Assembly: GCF_000442645.1 (NCBI RefSeq)
Contig: NC_021915.1
Span: 62,001-126,000 of the forward strand
Length of the DNA stretch: 64,000 nucleotides
Source of the DNA: Corynebacterium maris DSM 45190
Lineage (GTDB): Bacteria; Actinomycetota; Actinomycetes; Mycobacteriales; Mycobacteriaceae
Direction of reading: 5' to 3'
The translations under genes and the position numbers were made by a program. The notes beneath the pieces are model-generated. The model was not told the origin of the DNA, made no database searches, and worked only from the letters and a program-made list of their open reading frames with translations. Shown here piece after piece: positions 58,641 to 64,000 of the stretch (within the stretch, counting starts at the first letter, position 1; each line of letters starts with the position of its first letter).

Positions 58641-59768
58641 ATGAAAAGGACGCGGATCCCTCAGCTCAGGCGCCGCCCGGCGCGCAGTCTCGCCGCTGCG
58701 GTGTTCGTGGCCGCCTTGAGCTTGACGGCCTGCGGCGACGGCGACTCCTCGGAGGCGCCCGGCGAGACCACCGTCCCGGTGGAGACGACCACGGCGACGG
58801 CGGCTCCGTCGGCGGGGGAGACGACGAACGCCGGGGCCACGACCACCCCGGAATCGTTGACGACGAACCCGACCAATATGCCGGCGCACCCGTTGGGGCA
58901 GCCGGACCCGCTGCGTAAGGAAAATTGGGAGGCGGCGGGCTCGGATCTCGACGTGGCGGGGGTGCGCATCGGTAGTCACGACACCTTCGACCGCGTCGTC
59001 TTTGACCTTTCCGGAACCGGCGAGCCGGGCTGGGTCGTCGAGTATGACGTCGCCCCCACAGAGTTGGCCTCCGGCTTTCCCATCGCCTACGACGGCAATG
59101 TCGCCCTGAGCGTGAATCTCATCGGGTTCAATACGCCGCTGTGGGTTGGCGGGATGCAGGGCACGGGGGGAGTGGTCAACCAGGTCGTGCCGGATAAAAA
59201 CCATCACGGCACGTCGCAGTTCATCATTGGGCTCGACCAGGAAACGCCGTTTTCCGTCACGCCGCTGCAGGAACCGCCCCGCCTGGTCGTCGACATCCTC
59301 CACGAGGCGGCGCCTCCCGCGCCGCAGCCGCTGGGCACTCCGACCCGGGAGCCCAAACGGCAGGACTCGGGGGCGCCGCACCAGCAGCTGATCACCGGGG
59401 TGCGGTTGGCCAGCCACGAGAACTTTGACCGCGTCGTCTTTGACTTGGTCGGTTCCGGCTCGCCGGGGTGGATCACGGAGTTCGACGCCGAGCCGACGCA
59501 TCAGACCAGCGCGGCGCCCATCGACTATGAGGGGTCGACGGCGCTGCAGGTGACGTTGACGGGCATCACCCCGATCGCCGAGGACGGCTCCACGCAGCCC
59601 CTGCCCGACGCCGCGCCTGTCGAGGGGCGAGTGATCACCGAAGTGGTCAACGGTTCCATCTTCGAGGGGCACGCGCAGTTCGTCATCGGGCTGGAGGGCG
59701 ACTCGCCGTATTCGGTGTCGCTGCTGGAGGACCCGCAGCGGGTGGTGGTGGACGTCCTGCACCGGTAG
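58641..59768 (+). CDS. Lipoprotein with two AMIN-like repeats (paralogue 1)
   Basis: A 375-residue lipoprotein (lipobox LTAC, Cys31). A Thr/Ala/Pro-rich linker of about 60 residues is followed by two repeats (about 103-225 and 250-372). Each repeat has the pattern VRxxxHxxFDRVVFDxxGxGxxGW near its start and QFVIGLxxxxPxSVxxLxxPxRVVVDxLH at its end, resembling AMIN-like envelope domains that bind cell-wall components. It is anchored outside the membrane. The leaderless promoter and the start agree with the paralogues at 59852 and 61581, whose signal peptides are nearly the same. Confidence 0.8.
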   Translation: MKRTRIPQLRRRPARSLAAAVFVAALSLTACGDGDSSEAPGETTVPVETTTATAAPSAGETTNAGATTTPESLTTNPTNMPAHPLGQPDPLRKENWEAAGSDLDVAGVRIGSHDTFDRVVFDLSGTGEPGWVVEYDVAPTELASGFPIAYDGNVALSVNLIGFNTPLWVGGMQGTGGVVNQVVPDKNHHGTSQFIIGLDQETPFSVTPLQEPPRLVVDILHEAAPPAPQPLGTPTREPKRQDSGAPHQQLITGVRLASHENFDRVVFDLVGSGSPGWITEFDAEPTHQTSAAPIDYEGSTALQVTLTGITPIAEDGSTQPLPDAAPVEGRVITEVVNGSIFEGHAQFVIGLEGDSPYSVSLLEDPQRVVVDVLHR

Positions 59769-59839
59769 GGCGGGGCCGCTGAGAACAACAATGTGGTACC
59801 GATGCGACCTAGACCCTATAGAAACGGGTTTTCCCGTCG

Positions 59840-59845
59840 TACCGT
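59840..59845 (+). promoter_or_regulatory. -10 element of lipoprotein gene 2 (leaderless)
   Basis: TACCGT lies at -12 to -7 from the ATG at 59852 and fits TANNNT. Confidence 0.55.
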
Positions 59846-59851
59846 AAAAGT

Positions 59852-61480
59852 ATGGACACCACATACTTCCCCCAGTTCACGCGCCGGCCGGCCCGCAGCC
59901 TCGCCGCGGCGATGTTCGCCGGCGCACTCGCCCTGACCTCCTGTATCGGCGGTCCGAATGTCTCTGCGCCGGGAGACGCCACGACAGAGGTCACCGCCAC
60001 CACCACGGCGGCGACCGCCTCACCGACCACCGTGACGGAGAGCCCGCCGGTCGAACACCCGCCGCCGGAGACCGACGACGGCACTGGCGACGACACTGGC
60101 AACGGTACCGCCGACGCCACGACGTCTCCCGTGGAGCACAATCCGCCCACCGCCGAGCCACCCTCCCCGCTGGGTGAGCTGGACACCATGATGAAGGAGA
60201 ACATGGAGTTCACCGGCGGGGACCTCACCGTGTCGGATATCCGCCTGGCCAGCCACGACGGCTTTGACCGCGTGGTGTTCGACGTCGCGGGTGAGGGCGT
60301 TCCGGGCTGGTCCGTCGCCTACACCGACTACCCCGGGAAGCAGGGGTCCGGGTTCCCCATCGATTATGAGGGCGTCTCAGCGCTGTCGGTGAACCTGCAC
60401 GGCATGACCCGTCCCATCGAGGTCGGCGGCGTCGACGGCGTGGGCGGGGTGGTCACCGAGGTCATTCCCGACATTTCCCACCATGGCACCGCCCAGTTCA
60501 TCATCGGCGTGGCCGAGCGGGCGGCGTTCTCAGTCACTCTGCTGGAAGAGCCGACGCGCGTGGTCGTCGATGTCCTGCACGAGCCGGCCGCAGAGCTCAC
60601 CCCGCTCGGTGTGCCGAACCTGCGGGCGGACGCCCGAGACCCCGCTCCGCCGTATCAGCGCGAGGTGACCGGCGTGCGGATGGCCACGCACGAGGGCTTC
60701 GACCGCGTCGTCTTCGAGACCGCCGGTTCCGGCGTCGCGGGATGGCGCGCCGAGTATATGGAGGAACCGCTCAACCTGCATTCGAGTGAACCGGTGCAGT
60801 ACGACGGGGAGACGGCCATCAGCATCAACTTGACCGGCGTGACCGGGGCCCCGGGCGGCGCCGCCGTCTCCGGCGCCGGGGGAGTGGTCACGGAGGTGGC
60901 CGACCCCATCATCTACGACGGGGAGGTGCAGTTCGTCATCGGGTTGAACGGCTCGTACCCGTATTCGGTGACCCTGCTGAAGGACCCGCAGCGGGTGGTC
61001 GTGGATATTCTGCATGAGCCGGCCGCCCCCGCGGTGGCCCCGCTCGGTGACCCGAGCACCCTCGGGAAGCACCGGGAGTCCGAGGCGCCGCAGCAGCGGC
61101 AGGTCTCCGATGTGCGTATGGCTCGCCACGACGGGTTTGACCGCGTCGTCTTCGACACGGTCGGGGAGGGCAAGGTGGGCTGGTCCACCTACTTCACGGA
61201 GGCGCCGGTGGAGCAGGCCAGTGGTCTTCCCATCCATTACGATGGCAGCGTCGCCCTGGAGGTCAACCTCACCGGTGTGATCGACGAGGCGGAAAGTGGA
61301 TATTCGTACCTGGATCTGGGTCCCATGCCCGGGGTCGGCGGCGCGGTGAATGAGGTGATCGCGGCGGTCAACTGGCACGGCAGCTCGCAGTTCATCGTCG
61401 GCTTGGACGCCGAAACGCCGTACTCGATTCAACTGCTCGAGGACCCGCAGCGCGTGGTGATCGACATTCTGCACCACTGA
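59852..61480 (+). CDS. Lipoprotein with three AMIN-like repeats (paralogue 2)
   Basis: A 542-residue lipoprotein (lipobox LTSC, Cys31). After a Thr/Pro-rich linker of about 90 residues come three repeats (about 125-246, 268-388, 415-540), each with the HxxFDRVVFD opening and the RVVVD(V/I)LH close. The first repeat is most like the single repeat of the third paralogue (DIRLASHDGFDRVVFDVAG versus DIRLATHDDFDRVVFDVAG), so pieces have probably been copied between genes. Anchored outside the membrane; a wall- or glycan-binding role is inferred from the domain. Confidence 0.8.
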   Translation: MDTTYFPQFTRRPARSLAAAMFAGALALTSCIGGPNVSAPGDATTEVTATTTAATASPTTVTESPPVEHPPPETDDGTGDDTGNGTADATTSPVEHNPPTAEPPSPLGELDTMMKENMEFTGGDLTVSDIRLASHDGFDRVVFDVAGEGVPGWSVAYTDYPGKQGSGFPIDYEGVSALSVNLHGMTRPIEVGGVDGVGGVVTEVIPDISHHGTAQFIIGVAERAAFSVTLLEEPTRVVVDVLHEPAAELTPLGVPNLRADARDPAPPYQREVTGVRMATHEGFDRVVFETAGSGVAGWRAEYMEEPLNLHSSEPVQYDGETAISINLTGVTGAPGGAAVSGAGGVVTEVADPIIYDGEVQFVIGLNGSYPYSVTLLKDPQRVVVDILHEPAAPAVAPLGDPSTLGKHRESEAPQQRQVSDVRMARHDGFDRVVFDTVGEGKVGWSTYFTEAPVEQASGLPIHYDGSVALEVNLTGVIDEAESGYSYLDLGPMPGVGGAVNEVIAAVNWHGSSQFIVGLDAETPYSIQLLEDPQRVVIDILHH

Positions 61481-61568
61481 TCGGCGTAGGAACATAGCCG
61501 GTGGATACGGGCCGCAACGATTCGATACCGGTCCACCCGCACTCCTATAAGGTCTGGCGTGTTCTGCC

Positions 61569-61574
61569 TACGGT
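61569..61574 (+). promoter_or_regulatory. -10 element of lipoprotein gene 3 (leaderless)
   Basis: TACGGT lies at -12 to -7 from the ATG at 61581 and fits TANNNT. Confidence 0.55.
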
Positions 61575-61580
61575 GAAATT

Positions 61581-62231
61581 ATGAGTTCTTCACAGATCCC
61601 CCAGTTCAGGCGTCGTCCGACCCGCAGCCTCGCCGCGGTGGCGTTCGTCGGCGCACTCGCCCTCTCCGCCTGCGGTGACGGGAACGGAGACGACCCCGAA
61701 TCCCCGTCACCGGGGACCGGTGCCGCGACTGCGGCCCAGCCAGTGGAGGACGGCGACGAGGCGTCGACGCTGCCCGCCGACGAGGAGGCGCCGGCCGAGG
61801 ACCCCACCTCCCCGATGGGCGACCCGGACGCCACGATGAAGGAGAACATGGAGTTCACCGGCGCGGACCTCGCCGTGTCGGATATCCGTCTGGCCACCCA
61901 CGACGACTTCGACCGCGTCGTCTTCGACGTCGCGGGCGACGGCGCTCCGGGGTGGACCGTGACGCCGACCGACGCTCCGGTCCAGCAGGGGTCCGGGTCC
62001 CCCATCGACTACGAGGGCGCCTCGGCCCTGTCCGTGAACCTGCACGGCATGGCGCAACCGCTTGAGGTCGGCGACGTGGCCGGTGTGGGTGGGGCGGTCA
62101 CCGAGATCATCCCCGACATCTCCCACCACGGAACCGCCCAATTCATCATCGGGCTGCAGAATGAGGCGCCGTTCTCCGTGACTCTGTTGGACGAGCCGAC
62201 GCGCGTCGTCGTGGACGTGCTGCACGAGTGA
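61581..62231 (+). CDS. Lipoprotein with one AMIN-like repeat (paralogue 3)
   Basis: A 216-residue lipoprotein (lipobox LSAC, Cys31) with a Glu/Ala/Pro-rich acidic linker and a single AMIN-like repeat (about 94-214). It is the shortest of three tandem paralogues that carry two, three and one repeats in order. The N-terminal 30 residues are almost the same in all three (RRPxRSLAA core). Function presumably as for its paralogues, at the cell surface. Confidence 0.8.
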   Translation: MSSSQIPQFRRRPTRSLAAVAFVGALALSACGDGNGDDPESPSPGTGAATAAQPVEDGDEASTLPADEEAPAEDPTSPMGDPDATMKENMEFTGADLAVSDIRLATHDDFDRVVFDVAGDGAPGWTVTPTDAPVQQGSGSPIDYEGASALSVNLHGMAQPLEVGDVAGVGGAVTEIIPDISHHGTAQFIIGLQNEAPFSVTLLDEPTRVVVDVLHE

Positions 62232-62406
62232 CGCGCGGGGAGGCGCGAAAAATCGACTTGGGCAGTGACCTATCGCACAAAGGCTTAACGGGGTACGTTG
62301 AGGGCACCGGCACTATACCGGCCCAACTGAATACGTGAGGCCGTGAGGCGGTGCGACCGTGAGCGGCCACCCGACATGCACGCGCATCCAAGAGTTAGGC
62401 CCCGCC

Positions 62407-63654
62407 ATGGACACCACTGTCTTTGCACGCCACGAGTCCACCGTCCGCGGCTACAGCCGCGCCTTTCCCACCGTGTTCGCCTCCGCGTCCAACGCCCGTC
62501 AAACCGCGGAAGACGGCACCGAATACATCGATTTCTTCGCCGGCGCCGGGGTGCTCAACTTCGGCCACAACAACCCCAGGATGAAGAAGGCGCTGATCGA
62601 CTTCCTCGAGGCCGACGGCCTCGCCCACAGCCTGGACATGCACACGACCACCAAACGCGAATTCATCCGCCGGTTTCATGAGGTGGTGCTCGCCCCGCGC
62701 GGAATGGAGCACCGCCTGCAGTTCATGGGACCCACCGGGGCCAGCGCCGTGGAGGCGGCGTTGAAACTGGCGCGGGTGAGCACGGGCCGCCGCGGGATCG
62801 TCGCCTTCAGCCACGGTTTCCACGGCATGAGCCTCGGCGCCCTGGCGGCCACCGCCAACGATGCTTTTCGACGGTGGGCCGGCGTCCCGTTGCCCGACGT
62901 CGTCCGCCTGCCCTTCGAAACCGCCCCCGGCGGGCACACGGCGATAGCGGACTACCGGGCCCTGCTGCGTGACTCCTCCAGCGGCCTGGAGGCCCCGGCC
63001 GCCTTCATCGTGGAGACGGTGCAGGCGGAAGGCGGCGTCAACGTCGCCAGCGCCGAGTGGCTGCGCGAGGTCCAGGACCTGGCCCACGAGCTGGGGGCGC
63101 TGTTCATCGTCGACGACATCCAGGCCGGCGTCGGACGCACCGGCGGCTACTTCTCCTTCGACGGGATGGGCCTGGACCCGGACGTCATTTGCCTGGCGAA
63201 AGGCCTCGGCGGGTTCGGCACCCCCATCGCGATGAACCTCAACAAACCGGACGTCGACGACCACTGGTCGCCCGGCGCGCACACCGGCACCTTCCGTGGC
63301 CAGGGGCTGTCCTTCGTCGCCGGCGCCGTGGCCCTGGACTACTTCACCGACGATGAGTTCCTGGCCCGCATCCCCGCCCAGGGCGAGGTGATGCGGGCGC
63401 GGCTGGCGGCGATCGCGGACGCCTACCCGGACCGCGGGTTCGAGGTCCGCGGCCGTGGCATGTTGCAGGGCCTGGACGTGGGCGACGGGGAATTCGCGAA
63501 GCGGGTGCAGTCGGAGGCGTTCGCGCGCGGGCTGCTCGTCGGCCCCTGCGGCCCGGAGGGCCGGGTGATCAAGCTGATCCCGCCGTTGACCATCGGCGAC
63601 GAGGACCTCGCTGCGGGTCTGGACCTGCTCGAGCAGGCGATCGGGGCCGCGTGA
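62407..63654 (+). CDS. Class III aminotransferase, EctB/DoeD-like (diaminobutyrate--2-oxoglutarate)
   Basis: A 415-residue PLP aminotransferase closely resembling EctB: ESTVRGYSRAFP, EYIDFFAGAGVLNFGHNNP, HSLDMHTTTKREF, MGPTGASAVEAALKLAR and the PLP lysine Lys265 in LAKGLGG. EctB makes 2,4-diaminobutyrate for ectoine; the related DoeD/EutC-type enzyme works in the breakdown direction. Because the next, overlapping gene is an M24 hydrolase of ectoine-hydrolase (DoeA) type and no ectA or ectC is seen, a catabolic role is favoured. The ATG at 62407 was chosen by alignment to the family start. Confidence 0.85.
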   Translation: MDTTVFARHESTVRGYSRAFPTVFASASNARQTAEDGTEYIDFFAGAGVLNFGHNNPRMKKALIDFLEADGLAHSLDMHTTTKREFIRRFHEVVLAPRGMEHRLQFMGPTGASAVEAALKLARVSTGRRGIVAFSHGFHGMSLGALAATANDAFRRWAGVPLPDVVRLPFETAPGGHTAIADYRALLRDSSSGLEAPAAFIVETVQAEGGVNVASAEWLREVQDLAHELGALFIVDDIQAGVGRTGGYFSFDGMGLDPDVICLAKGLGGFGTPIAMNLNKPDVDDHWSPGAHTGTFRGQGLSFVAGAVALDYFTDDEFLARIPAQGEVMRARLAAIADAYPDRGFEVRGRGMLQGLDVGDGEFAKRVQSEAFARGLLVGPCGPEGRVIKLIPPLTIGDEDLAAGLDLLEQAIGAA

Positions 63655-64000
63655 TGCGCCGCCGCGACGACATGACCTTCCCGTTCGCCGAGTACGAGCG
63701 CCGGCTGCGGGAGTTGCGGGAACGGATGGCCGAGCGCGGCCTGGACGGGGTGGTCGTCTCGGACCCGAAGAACCTGATGTACCTGACCGACTACCAGACC
63801 ACCGGCTACAGCTACTTTCAGGCGCTGGTGGTGCCGCTGGACGATGAGCCGGTGATGGTCACCCGTGAGCTGGAGGAATCCAACGTCCGGCACCGCACCT
63901 GGCTGGAGCGCTCCCGCGGGGTGTCGGACACCGGCGACGTCATCGTCGAGTTGGTGGACGCGCTCGCTGACTGCGGGTTGGGCCAGGGGCGGATCGGTTT
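63654..64000 (+). CDS. M24 metallopeptidase family protein, ectoine hydrolase (DoeA)-like, truncated by window end
   Basis: The first 115 residues of a protein starting MRRRDDMTFPFAEYERRL. The N-terminal (creatinase_N) part reads RMAERGLDGVVVSDPKNLMYLTDYQTTGYSYFQALVVP, typical of M24 enzymes and similar to DoeA, which hydrolyses ectoine to acetyl-diaminobutyrate. Coupled by ATGA overlap to the EctB-like gene. The catalytic metal site lies beyond the window, so an Xaa-Pro dipeptidase or creatinase cannot be excluded. Confidence 0.72.
   Translation, partial: MRRRDDMTFPFAEYERRLRELRERMAERGLDGVVVSDPKNLMYLTDYQTTGYSYFQALVVPLDDEPVMVTRELEESNVRHRTWLERSRGVSDTGDVIVELVDALADCGLGQGRIG

Overview
The window is GC-rich, densely coded DNA from an actinobacterium, most likely a Corynebacterium. 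The evidence is an actinobacterial myo-inositol-1-phosphate synthase, DtxR-type iron boxes, a McbR-like operator at metQNI, a corynebacterial-type parS site and many promoters suited to leaderless transcripts. No rRNA, tRNA, CRISPR array, insertion sequence or prophage was seen. The parS site suggests the origin-proximal part of a chromosome, but species and locus are inference.

Layout. 1-4.8 kb: a secreted protein, then a methionine uptake operon (metQ-metN-metI) with an M20 peptidase, on the minus strand. 4.8-6.8 kb: two DinB-like paralogues, a YdhR-like protein and a GXWXG/DUF4334 protein carrying parS. 6.8-12.6 kb: lower beta-ketoadipate pathway (GctAB-type CoA-transferase, enol-lactonase, MHS transporter, thiolase, muconolactone isomerase). 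13.4-22.5 kb: LysR regulator, back-to-back leaderless aldehyde dehydrogenase and SDR genes, hydroxyquinol 1,2-dioxygenase with a frameshift, maleylacetate reductase, CoA-ester lyase, and the divergent acyl-CoA dehydrogenase/MaoC pair with a GntR regulator. The hydroxyquinol branch and the catechol branch both deliver 3-oxoadipate to the 6.8-12.2 kb genes. 23-24.4 kb: a class II Fic protein behind two large inverted repeats.

24.4-31.5 kb: aldehyde dehydrogenase, an unusual 918-residue fusion (FAD/NAD(P)-binding domain plus fold-III PLP decarboxylase), a translationally coupled SbnA-like synthase, and a POT transporter. This is the best candidate for an undescribed biosynthetic system. 31.6-40.3 kb: SDR, serine esterase, two tandem self-sufficient P450s (CYP116B-like), a beta-propeller lipoprotein and a TetR regulator, with a perfect TetR-like operator at the front. 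40.5-44.9 kb: a DtxR-controlled siderophore ABC importer with two coupled proteins of unknown function. 45-48.4 kb: alcohol dehydrogenase, sirtuin and a CYP152 peroxygenase with OleT-like residues. 48.4-51.7 kb: a free HMA metallochaperone and a P1B ATPase with a CPG motif, both behind nearly identical FNR-like boxes. 51.8-57.2 kb: lipase, AMP nucleosidase, beta-propeller protein, Bcr/CflA exporter. 57.4-64 kb: ino1, three AMIN-like lipoprotein paralogues with two, three and one repeats, and an EctB-like aminotransferase coupled to a truncated DoeA-like M24 hydrolase, suggesting ectoine or diaminobutyrate catabolism.

All calls rest on reading the sequence and on remembered family motifs; no database search was run.
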